Below are positions 35,123 through 44,623 of a stretch of DNA of 64,000 nt, in pieces. The stretch's first letter is position 1. Every line of letters starts with the position of its first letter. Below the pieces are notes generated by a model. It did not search any database. It saw nothing but the letters and a program-made list of their open reading frames with translations, and was not told the origin of the DNA. The stretch is from positions 1 to 64,000 of the forward strand of contig CAYZHM010000008.1 in the NCBI GenBank assembly GCA_964478225.1, given 5' to 3'. This DNA comes from CAYZHM01 sp964478225. Its GTDB lineage: Bacteria; Pseudomonadota; Alphaproteobacteria; Micavibrionales; Micavibrionaceae. The translations under genes and the position numbers were made by a program.

Positions 35123-36925
35123 CTAGTTGTAAACCGCTTTAAAAAATTTGTAATAAGAGAGGAGAGTAACCAGAAAAGATCCGCCGTGCTTTTCCTGCAA
35201 AATCTGTTTGTAGTTGTTCTTGATGCTTTTCCAGTCCAGAAAAGAGATGAGTGTATGGAAGTCATGATCATTGATATATTTTTCGATTTCATCTTCAAAA
35301 CCCCCATGAAAATAATTTTCACGGCCAGGCCAAGTGCGGTCTTTGCCCTCAGGCGTGCGATAGGTTTTTTGGTTTGAAATTGAGCGCATAAGTTTCCGGT
35401 ATATGACGTAAGCACTTTTTTTGTAAGGCCCCCAACCGGCCGGCATACCGTGATTGGCAGTACGCATATTGGCAATAATCGGATTTTTTAAATACATTGC
35501 ACCTCTGATAATATCACCGTGTAATCTGTATTGGTGCGGAAGGGATAAATAAAAATCATACAAATCATTATCAAAGCTGGGAGTACGAAGCTCTCCGCAT
35601 GTCCGCTTGCTGAGGGCGTTTGAGAACGTATAATGTTTGGATATTTGATGCAAAATCAGATATTCCCAATGATCGTAAGGATTGTCGGACAGAGTTTTTG
35701 CTTTGTTATATTTCTCGCGAACTGTATTTGTAAGACTTTCCTGCAAGGCAGATTTTTGAGAGTCATCGATAAAATATTGGCAAAAATCATATTTCAGCCG
35801 GAAAGAGATTTTCTTGGTAAAATACTGCAAAATGTTACCAGGAAACGGTAAGAGCTGCCTTAAATATGTATGTCGACCAAACAGGTGGTAATACTGTGCG
35901 TGCAGATACATACCCTGATACATGTAATCCAATCCGTGACCGTGTAAAAAAACGTCTGCTGTGGGTTTAGGGTTTATGAAGGATTTAAGAAAAATAGCAT
36001 GATCATAGGAGTAAAGGCCGCCGCTAAGCGCCGTTGATTCATCTAGGATTTTCTCAAAAAAGGCCTCATCTAACTTACAAAATACATGATCGTGACCGCT
36101 AGCTTCAGCAATCGCCTGTGCGGCCTTCACCTCTAAGTTATCGGAAAAGGATAGCGTATAACATGTAGCACCGGGGTCAGTGTACATACTCACTAGGCGG
36201 CTATCATGCCCACCGCTTAAAAAAATACCCGTTGTTTTTCCTGCACCCGCTGCTCTTGTTTGTACAGCATGAGAAAAAAGGTTGGAAAAGATATTGATAA
36301 GCTCTCTCTTTGATGCAGACAGGTTTTTTTCGTAGTTCGGGGTCCAATAAGATCGAATGTTGTTGGATTTGCCCGCAATTGTAAGAATAGAAGCTGGAGC
36401 AAGACTTTGCGAGCAATTGTCGTGGGTATGGTTTCCAACTAAACGGTTAAGTACAAAAAACTCATACGCCCTTTCAGGAAGGAGTCTAAAGCCGCTCCAG
36501 TTTTTACAGTGCTTAGCCAAACTCAAATAAGAGTAACTTAGAACAAACTCTTCTTCATTCATGGCCCAAAAAGCCGGATAGGATGTGAAACGATCATTGC
36601 ATATTTGTAAAACTTGTTTCTGAAAATCGAATAGAACGATAAGAAATTCGCCGTTTAGTGACTTGCAAACCTTATCAAGGTTTTCAGAATTTAGAATTGT
36701 CTGCGCCGTAAGAGCACGATCAACCCTGGATTCAATTATAGGGCTGCCAATCACCACAACTGCTTTGTCTGGGCTTCGCACGAAATGAAAAATATTATCG
36801 CAGTTTTTTTTGCTTATAACCAAAGGAGCAACGCTTTCGGCAAAAACACCGTCAACGATATCGATCTGGTTTGGCTTCAGCTTTAGTTTCCAGCATAGCG
36901 TTATATCTTGGAGAGCTGCTGACAT
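35123..36925 (-). CDS. Asparagine synthetase-like protein with degenerate glutaminase domain (copy 4)
   Basis: A 600-residue protein. The synthetase domain keeps a PP-loop, FLSGGHDSRLVS at about residue 236, so ATP-dependent adenylation is likely. The N-terminus begins MSAALQDITLCW and has no M-C-G start, so the glutaminase nucleophile is missing; the domain is still partly recognisable (LNGEFLIVLFD, NDRFTSYPAFW). Such proteins act as ammonia-independent or partner-supplied amide ligases, with beta-lactam synthetase and lasso cyclases as known relatives of that kind. No lasso precursor or protease gene is near. Position next to intact copy 3 suggests shared function. Confidence 0.8.
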   Translation of the reverse strand: MSAALQDITLCWKLKLKPNQIDIVDGVFAESVAPLVISKKNCDNIFHFVRSPDKAVVVIGSPIIESRVDRALTAQTILNSENLDKVCKSLNGEFLIVLFDFQKQVLQICNDRFTSYPAFWAMNEEEFVLSYSYLSLAKHCKNWSGFRLLPERAYEFFVLNRLVGNHTHDNCSQSLAPASILTIAGKSNNIRSYWTPNYEKNLSASKRELINIFSNLFSHAVQTRAAGAGKTTGIFLSGGHDSRLVSMYTDPGATCYTLSFSDNLEVKAAQAIAEASGHDHVFCKLDEAFFEKILDESTALSGGLYSYDHAIFLKSFINPKPTADVFLHGHGLDYMYQGMYLHAQYYHLFGRHTYLRQLLPFPGNILQYFTKKISFRLKYDFCQYFIDDSQKSALQESLTNTVREKYNKAKTLSDNPYDHWEYLILHQISKHYTFSNALSKRTCGELRTPSFDNDLYDFYLSLPHQYRLHGDIIRGAMYLKNPIIANMRTANHGMPAGWGPYKKSAYVIYRKLMRSISNQKTYRTPEGKDRTWPGRENYFHGGFEDEIEKYINDHDFHTLISFLDWKSIKNNYKQILQEKHGGSFLVTLLSYYKFFKAVYN

Positions 36926-36933
36926 ATTATCAA

Positions 36934-37893
36934 TTATGAAGGCGTTAGAAGAACCGTTCTGGCTCCGCCTGTTTGTGTAAGGATCTTAACTGTATCGGCT
37001 GCAGATATGTTTTCAAATATGGCTTTTTTCTCTCCGTCTGAATCTACATAAGTTGATGGGGAATAGCCGAGGGATTGAATGCGCTCTGTGCCGCTCTGCG
37101 CATTTGAAGACAACTGTTTTGTAATATAGCCTGCAGCAAACAATCTTTCCAAAACTGGAGCAAAATCATGGTCTTTGTTGTAACATGATATATGGGGTTC
37201 AAAGCATATTGCGGGCTTGTAAGCGCCCGCCTCAATATCTTCCAACATACCTATAATAATCTCAAGCTCATGACCCTCAACATCCATCCGAATAAGGTCT
37301 GGAGGCCCATATTTTTGAACAAGGTCAGGAATACTGTATGTTTCTACGTCTATAACCGTTCCACTGAGATGAGCTGCAGCGGAGCCTTTAGGATGAAAGG
37401 TGTGAAGATTGGACTGATGTGCAAGATGAAAGGAGGCGATGCCGGTTTTATCCGATATCCCGGCGTTGATAACTGTTACCAGATCTGAGGATACTGCGTT
37501 GAGTTCCAGGTTTCTTTTCAAAAGCTCTACATTCTGGGGGGAAGGTTCAATCGCAATGATTTTTCCGTTTCGCTTGATAGCTGCAGTCTCCATAAGAACA
37601 TAGTAGCCAATATTGGCGCCGATGTCGTATATGGTCATGCCAGGCTTTAGAAAATCCTCGAGTATGATTTTATGATCGACTTCCCTGGTCCCAAATAATA
37701 TCAAAGAACGTGAAATTCCTGTATCAGCCGTATCCAAATACATTCGGTAAGAGTTATTCACCAAACGTTTAAAATATCTTAGCCCAAGGCATGATTTTTG
37801 AAATTTGCATAATACGTCATGAAAGATGGCAACGCTCGTGACGATCGGGCCTCGATTTTGTAATGTTTGAAGCGCGCCTTGCATACTGGACAT
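36934..37893 (-). CDS. FkbM-family methyltransferase (copy 2)
   Basis: A 319-residue SAM-dependent methyltransferase of the FkbM family. Motif I is YDIGANIGYYV, followed by IIAIEPSPQNVELLKRNL; the family signature IRMDVEGHELEIIIGM is present. FkbM enzymes O-methylate sugars or polyketides, and in glycan loci they usually methylate capsule or glycolipid residues. It begins directly after the stop of a second FkbM gene (no gap), and the two differ enough to act on different positions. Confidence 0.88.
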   Translation of the reverse strand: MSSMQGALQTLQNRGPIVTSVAIFHDVLCKFQKSCLGLRYFKRLVNNSYRMYLDTADTGISRSLILFGTREVDHKIILEDFLKPGMTIYDIGANIGYYVLMETAAIKRNGKIIAIEPSPQNVELLKRNLELNAVSSDLVTVINAGISDKTGIASFHLAHQSNLHTFHPKGSAAAHLSGTVIDVETYSIPDLVQKYGPPDLIRMDVEGHELEIIIGMLEDIEAGAYKPAICFEPHISCYNKDHDFAPVLERLFAAGYITKQLSSNAQSGTERIQSLGYSPSTYVDSDGEKKAIFENISAADTVKILTQTGGARTVLLTPS

Positions 37894-38745
37894 CTAATTT
37901 AACTCCTTTGAGGATTGCTCAAGTTTTTTTGGCTCCAGCACATACTCATCCAAACGAATATCTGTGGCCAGAGTGCCGTCCGGGTTTTTTATCTCGTACC
38001 CCATATCTTTGATCAACTCAAGTAAATCACTGAGTTTAGATCCAAGTTTTTCGATGTGAGAGGGGTGTATGCTTAAAAATATGAGAGGTTTGTACCCTTT
38101 GAGGGTTTTTGCTGCACCTTTTAAAACCATGATTTCTGCACCCTCGACATCAATTTTTACAAGATCTGGTGCAATATTATTTTTATCGCAAAAGCTATCG
38201 AGAGTTATCTGGTGCCGCTGAGTCGTGACAAAATTGCCTTTGTCCTTCAGCATGAGCAAGGAATTCATGCCATTATCTTTTGTGTCCTCAAAGAAGGTGA
38301 CGCTCTCTTTTTCTTCATTTCCTACAAGACAGTCTGATACAAAAATATTATCGATATTGTTGTTTCGAATGTGAAAGTTCAAATATTCACGGTTTATTTG
38401 TGCCGGCTCAAAGGCATAAACCGATCCGCCCGATTTTATAGCTTGTGACGCGGGCAAAGACACCAAACCTATGTGTGCGCCCACATCAATGACACATGAT
38501 TTATCTCTGCAGGCTTCAACAAAAGCTACAAATCCGGAGTTATGCCCTTGTCCCCAATTTTCAAAATTGCTGAACATAAAATTCGGATGCATGAGAAAAG
38601 GCCCATAAGGCCCGATAAACTGCTTAACCGGGTTCTTGTAAGCTGTTTTTTTTATCGCAACTCTCAAAATGCTTCCGCCCATTCTCCATAGCGGCTCAAG
38701 CTTTTTAAGCTGTCCGTGGCGCAATTTTCTAAGTTCAGCAAGCAT
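37894..38745 (-). CDS. FkbM-family methyltransferase (copy 1)
   Basis: A 283-residue FkbM methyltransferase. VIDVGAHIGLVSL is motif I, VYAFEPAQINREYL follows, and VKIDVEGAEIMVLKGA is the family signature. It overlaps the end of the upstream GT4 gene by eleven bases and abuts the second FkbM gene. Likely O-methylation of a sugar in the glycan built by this operon. Confidence 0.88.
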   Translation of the reverse strand: MLAELRKLRHGQLKKLEPLWRMGGSILRVAIKKTAYKNPVKQFIGPYGPFLMHPNFMFSNFENWGQGHNSGFVAFVEACRDKSCVIDVGAHIGLVSLPASQAIKSGGSVYAFEPAQINREYLNFHIRNNNIDNIFVSDCLVGNEEKESVTFFEDTKDNGMNSLLMLKDKGNFVTTQRHQITLDSFCDKNNIAPDLVKIDVEGAEIMVLKGAAKTLKGYKPLIFLSIHPSHIEKLGSKLSDLLELIKDMGYEIKNPDGTLATDIRLDEYVLEPKKLEQSSKELN

Positions 38746-39967
38746 GTCTTATACAGCTATTCAAAAGTTCGATTTCTTGGGAAATTCTATTGTCCCACGA
38801 AGAAATATGGGTTTGAGAAAATTCCCGCGCGGCCTTCGCATATTTTTCGCGCAGTTCGCGTGAGTTTATGAGCTTCTCCAGGCTTTTGGCAAGAGCCTCG
38901 TCATCAGCTTGAGGTCCATACCGCAAGGCCGCTTTCTCAGATAAAAAAGCATCAGTTTCAACATCAACGCCGCTTATTTTGTTGGGCTCTGGAACAACTG
39001 TACATAGCCCATCGCTTAAGGCTTCAATTGTCGTGTTTGTCATGTTGCCATGCGTGCCGCAAGAAACGTAGATATTGCTTTGCAGCCTCACATATTTCAT
39101 TTGTTCTGCGGTTAGGCCGCCCAGAAACACAAAAAGATCATTTAAACCGTAATCCTCAACCTTTTGACGCATCCATGGGTACTGGCTGCCGTAACCTGCA
39201 ACCAAGACCCTGAATTCTGTATTACCTGTTTCCTTTAGGTTTTTGATAGCATTGAGAAAAACATCGAGACCCTTTAATTTTTCAAGACGCCCGGCAAAAA
39301 GAATAGAAACCTTTTCCGAAACGGGCAGGGGAATTGTTGCAGGTTCCAGATCATGGTCATAACCATTCACTAGCATATGTTTATTTACAGAAGGGTGCAG
39401 CGACTTTTCCATCCATAGCTGCCCACCGCTGCCATCAAGACTACAAATGACGGCCGCGAAAGGGCTTCGAACAAGAAACCTGTAAAAGTGCGAACGGAGC
39501 CTTTTGCTTTTTAGAGCACCGTGCATTTCTTCCAAAACACCCATGACGCGCCAAATGACAGGAATCTTGGTTGTTCTGGTCAGAACGGCCGCCGGGAAAA
39601 TATTCACGCGATCACAGTAAATCAAGTCAGGTTTAAATTTTTGAACTTGGGCACAAATAATCAGACATTGCCTAAGGTCACGAAATTTATCTCTAAACTT
39701 CCAAAACCACGCGGGAAAATAGTTGCTGCCTGCCAGAACCTGAATTGGTGTCTTGAGGCCATCTATTTTTATAATTTGGTCTGTTTTTTTGTCCCAGGTT
39801 GAATTGTAATCTTTCGCGGTCATAATAATCCGCAGTTCATGGGTTTCTGATTGATCTAAGTATGAGAGCATTTTTGCAACTGTGGGCGCGCCTTTAGGAT
39901 TCCATATACCTGTTTTGAGGCTTTCCTCAAATCCAGAAAATAATCGGCAGATATATAAAATTTTCAT
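38735..39967 (-). CDS. GT4-family glycosyltransferase
   Basis: A 410-residue GT-B enzyme. The N-terminal strand MKILYICRLFSGFEES and the donor-domain start LFAGRLEKLKGLDVFLNAI are characteristic; YVSCGTHGNMTNTTIEAL carries the conserved acidic residue at the donor site. It starts one base after the stop of the NeuB-like gene. Donor unknown; placement as second gene of the operon suggests an early step in glycan assembly. Confidence 0.88.
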   Translation of the reverse strand: MKILYICRLFSGFEESLKTGIWNPKGAPTVAKMLSYLDQSETHELRIIMTAKDYNSTWDKKTDQIIKIDGLKTPIQVLAGSNYFPAWFWKFRDKFRDLRQCLIICAQVQKFKPDLIYCDRVNIFPAAVLTRTTKIPVIWRVMGVLEEMHGALKSKRLRSHFYRFLVRSPFAAVICSLDGSGGQLWMEKSLHPSVNKHMLVNGYDHDLEPATIPLPVSEKVSILFAGRLEKLKGLDVFLNAIKNLKETGNTEFRVLVAGYGSQYPWMRQKVEDYGLNDLFVFLGGLTAEQMKYVRLQSNIYVSCGTHGNMTNTTIEALSDGLCTVVPEPNKISGVDVETDAFLSEKAALRYGPQADDEALAKSLEKLINSRELREKYAKAAREFSQTHISSWDNRISQEIELLNSCIRHAC

Positions 39968-39968
39968 C

Positions 39969-40694
39969 CTAAGCCGCGGCTTTATACATTTTCACCAGAT
40001 CGTCCCGGAACGACACGATTGTTTTGAGCTCTTCAGGCGTCATGCTGCCCTGATGATCCGGCCCGTATAGGCTCTTGTCGATCGTAAAGTGCTTTTCAAG
40101 GATTTTTGCACCTTTGGTCATGGCAAAGATAGGGGCGGTAATTCCAATTGTATGGTCTGAAAAGCCACATATGGGGCCTTTTACAAAATCCACGTTCTCA
40201 AAATCCAGGTCTTCCAGGCTTGTTGGGTATTTTGATACGCAATAAAGGAAGCTGACATCATGAGCATTGATATGCGGTAAACCGGCTTCGTTCCACATCC
40301 CAAGAGAAGCAACGACAGGTTTTTTGGTTTTCTCGATAGCTTTGATCATCGCATCGTCACGAATGGAGCGTGAAGCGATTTTATATCTTTTGGCGCCGAC
40401 TTCTTCGAGCCAAGACACGCGCTCGACATCAAAAGGTGAAGCCATAAACTCAATTCCCTCTTTATCGCAAATCTCGGCCAGGGAATTGAGGTCATCACGC
40501 GATAGCTCAGTTTCACAATTGTAATCAAACCACTCATTGCCGTCTTCTTTACTCGGAAAAAGGGTTTTGGCGTCGAAAAGCTGAAATTTGGCAACATCGG
40601 CGCCGCATTCCTTGGCGGCTTGTATGAGGTCTTTGGCAAGCACCATATCCCCATTATGATTTTGCCCAATCTCCGCAATAATTTCGCAGCGCAT
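39969..40694 (-). CDS. NeuB-like nonulosonic acid synthase domain lacking SAF domain
   Basis: A 241-residue barrel of the sialic acid synthase family, which condenses PEP with an N-acetylated hexose to give a nine-carbon acid. Motifs: EIGQNHNGD, VAKFQLFD, ASPFDVERV, KIASRS, and ILEKHFTIDK followed by GPDH. Family members such as NeuB, PseI and LegI are about 340 residues and end in an antifreeze-like SAF domain that closes the active site of the dimer partner; it is absent here and no SAF frame follows. The start has GAAAGGG at good distance (40701-40707). It is the first gene of the sixteen-gene operon. It may act on an unusual substrate or need a separate lid. Confidence 0.85.
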   Translation of the reverse strand: MRCEIIAEIGQNHNGDMVLAKDLIQAAKECGADVAKFQLFDAKTLFPSKEDGNEWFDYNCETELSRDDLNSLAEICDKEGIEFMASPFDVERVSWLEEVGAKRYKIASRSIRDDAMIKAIEKTKKPVVASLGMWNEAGLPHINAHDVSFLYCVSKYPTSLEDLDFENVDFVKGPICGFSDHTIGITAPIFAMTKGAKILEKHFTIDKSLYGPDHQGSMTPEELKTIVSFRDDLVKMYKAAA

Positions 40695-40777
40695 ACGAAA
40701 ACCCTTTCTTCAAATAAGATAGCCGATTATGTTCAGTTGTTTACTAGCATTAATTGAAAGGGTATTCAAAGCCAATC

Positions 40778-42016
40778 ATGCAACGCAAAACGCTCGCCAT
40801 GCCGACTTCTTCGTTTTTGCCCAACCTTGGCGGGATGGAGGTTGGACTACATAATATAGCAAAGAGGGTTGCTGATCATGGCTGGGACCCTGTAGTTATT
40901 GCACCTTATTCTCATGTGAAGGCCCTGCGTGAATTGAAATGGGATTTGCCCTATAAGGTTATATCATTCCCTCCTAAAATATTTTCTTTGCTTAATTTCT
41001 CTCCTGCTTTGGGGTTTAAAGCCTTGGACCTGTATTTTTCATGGTTACAGCAAAAACATCATTTTTCATTTTGGCATGTCACAATGGGCTATCCGACGGG
41101 TTGCGCGGTGGTTCATTTTGCTGAAGCACAGGAAAAGGGAGGGAAAAGAATAAATTATCTTGTTCGTTGTGCAGGCGAGGATATTCAGAAGCAAGCAGAC
41201 ATCGGATACGGTATGCGGCTTGATCCGCGTTTGGATCAGATCATATCCTCAATTTTGCCCCGTGCGCGGATTTTGGCAGCGATTACGCAAAGCGTTCGAG
41301 ACGAGTACAGAGCCTTGGGCGTCCCGGACGATCGCATTGCAGATATCCCAAACGGCGTTGATGTGCAGAGATTTCAGCAAAATACCATGCGTCATGAACT
41401 AAGGAAATCATTAGGGATTGAGAGTGATGAGTTGCTCATTTTGAGCGTTGGCCGTCATCACCCAAAAAAGAACTTTAAGATGCTCTTGGTCGCCGGAGAA
41501 TATCTCCTTGCTCAGGGCGTTGATAACTTCAAAATTGTAATCGCAGGCCGCAATGTAAGCAGGCTTGTAGAAGAGGCGGCGGGCAAAAAAATTGCGGCTC
41601 ATCTCATTTTCAAGGAAGAACTCGGAAAACAAAACAGTGCTAAAGAAGATACTCTTAATCTCCCATCTGAAGAACTGGTGGGACTTTACAAGGCAGCAGA
41701 TATTTTTGCTTTTCCCTCGCTAATCGAAACGTTTGGGATCGTCTTGGTGGAGGCTATGGCAGCTGAACTGCCTGTTCTTGCTATGGATGTTCCAGGCTGC
41801 AGAGACATTTTGGAGGATGGAAAGTGGGGGTTGTTGGCTAACCCGGAAGATCCTGAGAGCTTTCAAACCAAACTTAAGGTTCTGGTAAACGATAAAGCTT
41901 TAAGAAAATCTCTCACGGAAAAATCTGGAGAGCGCGTCATCGATTTTAGTTGGAATGGCATCGTAGAAAAATATGTCAAAATTTATGATGCGGAAACATC
42001 AAAAGGCCAAACCTAA
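40778..42016 (+). CDS. GT4-family glycosyltransferase
   Basis: A 412-residue GT-B enzyme. FLPNLGGMEVGLHNIA is the N-terminal glycine-rich loop, VGRHHPKKNFKMLL opens the donor domain, and FPSLIETFGIVLVEAMA carries the E-x7-E motif. ATG 40778 is favoured as it starts the first beta strand; a TTG at 40754 would add eight residues. It is divergent from the NeuB-like gene, with about 80 bases between for both promoters, and its stop overlaps the next start (TAATG). It heads a three-gene unit with the acylation genes. Confidence 0.88.
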   Translation: MQRKTLAMPTSSFLPNLGGMEVGLHNIAKRVADHGWDPVVIAPYSHVKALRELKWDLPYKVISFPPKIFSLLNFSPALGFKALDLYFSWLQQKHHFSFWHVTMGYPTGCAVVHFAEAQEKGGKRINYLVRCAGEDIQKQADIGYGMRLDPRLDQIISSILPRARILAAITQSVRDEYRALGVPDDRIADIPNGVDVQRFQQNTMRHELRKSLGIESDELLILSVGRHHPKKNFKMLLVAGEYLLAQGVDNFKIVIAGRNVSRLVEEAAGKKIAAHLIFKEELGKQNSAKEDTLNLPSEELVGLYKAADIFAFPSLIETFGIVLVEAMAAELPVLAMDVPGCRDILEDGKWGLLANPEDPESFQTKLKVLVNDKALRKSLTEKSGERVIDFSWNGIVEKYVKIYDAETSKGQT

Positions 42017-43389
42017 TGGTCTTCAATTCTTTAGCTTATTTTTTACTGGTTCTGTTTGCGTTGGCGGGTGCTCGCTTATTCGGCAGGTCGGCTTTCTTTT
42101 TTCTACTCGGCAGCGGCATTTTTTACTTTTTTGCTGGCCCTTTGGATTGTGCGGTTTTTGGAGGAGCGCTTATTGCAAATTGGGCAATTGTCAGACTTGT
42201 TAGCGATAAAAATACGCGTCTTTGGGCGGCCATTTTGGTCAATATCGGCCTGCTGTTTTTCTTTAAATATGTTGGGTTTTTCTTTGAGGAGGTTTTCGGC
42301 GAGGAAAGCCAACGCAGTTATCTCAATGTCGCGCTTCCACTAGGCATTTCCTTTTATACTTTTCAAATTCTGTCTTACCATATTGATGTTGCTCGAGGTT
42401 ATACGAACGAAGCGAGAGGCTTTGGTCGTTTTGCGCTGTTCATATCTTTCTTTCCGCAATTGGTTGCGGGCCCGATTGTGCGCGCCGATCAGCTTTTGCC
42501 GCAAATCAACAGGTTGTTCCAAAATAGGCGTCGACGGCCTTATTTGGTTTCGTTTGGTCTTGGGCTTTGTGCGTTGGGGCTGTTCAAGAAGGTTTTTCTT
42601 GCAGACAGCATTGCGCCGCATGTGGACGAAATTTTTGCTTTGGGGCCTGAAAACGCTGTTTGGGCTTGGCTTGGGGCGACTTTATTTGGGTTTCAAATTT
42701 ATAACGATTTCTCAGGTTATTCCGACATAGCGATCGGTTCTGCCTATCTGCTTGGAATACGGCTGCCCTGGAACTTCAGGACGCCTTATCTGAGCAAGGG
42801 ACCACAGGAATTTTGGCAGCGTTGGCACATCACCCTCTCAACCTGGATCAGAGATTATTTGTATATTCCTTTGGGAGGCAGCCGAGGCTCACCCTTAAAA
42901 AACGCATTGGTGATTGTAGGGGTCATGGCGCTTGCGGGCATGTGGCACGGCGCATCGCTTAACTTTGTGTTATGGGGGTTTTTATGGGGTGTATATATTT
43001 ACGTTGACCGGATTATCAATCCTTCAGAATCACGGATATTTCGAATTGCGTGTCAATTTTTGGTCACCACCTCTTTATGGGTTTTATTTCGTGCCGAAGA
43101 TTTAGGCCATGCCATTTCCTACTATGCTGTGATGATGGGATTCAGCGAAGGTGAGGTTTCGCCCTCCACTTTTTATGATGAAAGACAGATGCTTAGTGCT
43201 CTTTCTTTGTGTGCTTTGTCGTTGTTTTGTCTTCATATGGTTGAAGCTCAGATGCAAACGAAAGCGATTTTCTATAAATTAAAACATCTGCAAGGGCCGT
43301 TTTTATACGGTGTTTTGGTGGCCTGCATGATCGTCATTTTGTTGATGCAACAAGAAACATTAAACCCCTTCATTTATTTCAGGTTTTGA
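42016..43389 (+). CDS. MBOAT O-acyltransferase (AlgI/PatA-like)
   Basis: A 457-residue polytopic membrane protein with many hydrophobic segments. LAGMWHGASLNFVLWG contains the invariant catalytic His311 of membrane-bound O-acyltransferases; QFWQRWHITLSTWIRDYLY is the other family signature. AlgI-type members move acyl groups, usually acetyl, from the cytoplasm to a periplasmic partner that acylates a polysaccharide. The SGNH gene right after it is the natural partner. Together they suggest O-acetylation of the glycan. Confidence 0.93.
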   Translation: MVFNSLAYFLLVLFALAGARLFGRSAFFFLLGSGIFYFFAGPLDCAVFGGALIANWAIVRLVSDKNTRLWAAILVNIGLLFFFKYVGFFFEEVFGEESQRSYLNVALPLGISFYTFQILSYHIDVARGYTNEARGFGRFALFISFFPQLVAGPIVRADQLLPQINRLFQNRRRRPYLVSFGLGLCALGLFKKVFLADSIAPHVDEIFALGPENAVWAWLGATLFGFQIYNDFSGYSDIAIGSAYLLGIRLPWNFRTPYLSKGPQEFWQRWHITLSTWIRDYLYIPLGGSRGSPLKNALVIVGVMALAGMWHGASLNFVLWGFLWGVYIYVDRIINPSESRIFRIACQFLVTTSLWVLFRAEDLGHAISYYAVMMGFSEGEVSPSTFYDERQMLSALSLCALSLFCLHMVEAQMQTKAIFYKLKHLQGPFLYGVLVACMIVILLMQQETLNPFIYFRF

Positions 43390-43390
43390 G

Positions 43391-44623
43391 ATGAAGACGT
43401 ATAATTTTGCAAGATCACTGTTATTTTTTCTTGTTGGAGCAGCGACCTTATATGTTGCATTTGAGATCTTTTTAGCGATCGCAGAACGCACGCCGCTTGG
43501 AAAAATTATACCTCTCATCGAACCACAGTTGGGGAAACCCGATGCCTATGCAGGCTTCGCATTTATTCCTGGTGCACAAGGCATGTGGACACGCGAAAAC
43601 AGGGCTCACATTAAAATCAATGCTATGGGCCTTCGCGATGACGAAACCACCCTTAAGAAACCAGAAGGCGCATTCCGGGTGGCTTTAATGGGGGATTCCA
43701 TAACCGAGGCCTTGCAGGTCGAAAATGAGCACACTTATGAAAATCTTGCTGAAGAATCGCTCAAAGAACAGGGAAGGTTTGTCGAAATCATTAACCTCGC
43801 TATGTCTGGAAACGGGCCTTTACGTCAACTTGTAAGGTTTGAATCTAAAGGATTACAATTTTCGCCGGATCTCGTGATTTTTCAATTTGCCGCAGCAGAT
43901 TTTTTATCAGGGGAGATGTTTGATGACTCTCAGAATCCTGGCTACAAAATGAATGACCAAGGAGATATTATCCGTTCCTACGCTTATAAAAACCGCTTTT
44001 CCCAAAGACATATCGACAGTTTGTTTTTCAAAGTCTTTTTCAAGGCGCTTCAGCATTCTCATATTCTAAGAGCAATCAACAATAAGCGCCGCGCTTTTCT
44101 AAGCCAAGAAGGGGCATTTCTGAAAATCCTTAATTTGAATGTCCCAACATGGTCTTTTAGTGAACAACCAATGGTTTTCTCAGACAAAAATACTTGCGAT
44201 TATCCAGATCTTAAAGCTCAGTACGACTTATGGGTTAGGCACAAGCCGTCTCAAACATGGCTAGGCGTACAAAAATTTATGGAGGAGGTATCTTCACTAT
44301 CCGTACAGCATAAATTTAAAGCTTTGATAGCTGCCCGTAACGCTCTTCCTGCTGTGCAATGTAATGAAGCATTAAATATGCGAAGCAAAGTCGTTAGATC
44401 GATGGAAAGTGCATTCAAAAGGCGTGCATTACGTTTTGTAGATTGGGATGTTGTTTTAATGAATTCCGCGAATGCAAAATCAGACAATTTCTTAAGCTAT
44501 GAAACGCTATATGGTTTTGGTTCATCCTTAGGCGATGGGCATTTGAACTATGAGGGCCATAAAGCATTTGCCAAGACTCTAGAAAAAATCGTCTTTCCTT
44601 TCGTTAAGGACTCTCATCAGTAA
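43391..44623 (+). CDS. SGNH-hydrolase-like periplasmic acyltransferase partner
   Basis: A 410-residue protein with one N-terminal membrane anchor (about residues 8-30) and an SGNH/GDSL-type domain. GDSITEAL holds the nucleophile Ser103, SGNGP the block with Asn, and GDGHLN near residue 381 followed by YEGH the Asp-His block. It begins one base after the MBOAT stop. By analogy with AlgJ/AlgX and PatB systems it would receive an acyl group from the MBOAT protein and pass it to the polysaccharide in the periplasm. A deacetylase activity is the alternative. Confidence 0.82.
   Translation: MKTYNFARSLLFFLVGAATLYVAFEIFLAIAERTPLGKIIPLIEPQLGKPDAYAGFAFIPGAQGMWTRENRAHIKINAMGLRDDETTLKKPEGAFRVALMGDSITEALQVENEHTYENLAEESLKEQGRFVEIINLAMSGNGPLRQLVRFESKGLQFSPDLVIFQFAAADFLSGEMFDDSQNPGYKMNDQGDIIRSYAYKNRFSQRHIDSLFFKVFFKALQHSHILRAINNKRRAFLSQEGAFLKILNLNVPTWSFSEQPMVFSDKNTCDYPDLKAQYDLWVRHKPSQTWLGVQKFMEEVSSLSVQHKFKALIAARNALPAVQCNEALNMRSKVVRSMESAFKRRALRFVDWDVVLMNSANAKSDNFLSYETLYGFGSSLGDGHLNYEGHKAFAKTLEKIVFPFVKDSHQ

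Noticed and set aside
35123..36925. Lasso peptide cyclase
   Set aside because: AsnB-like without Cys fits the fold, but no precursor peptide, PqqD-like or transglutaminase-like protease gene is adjacent.
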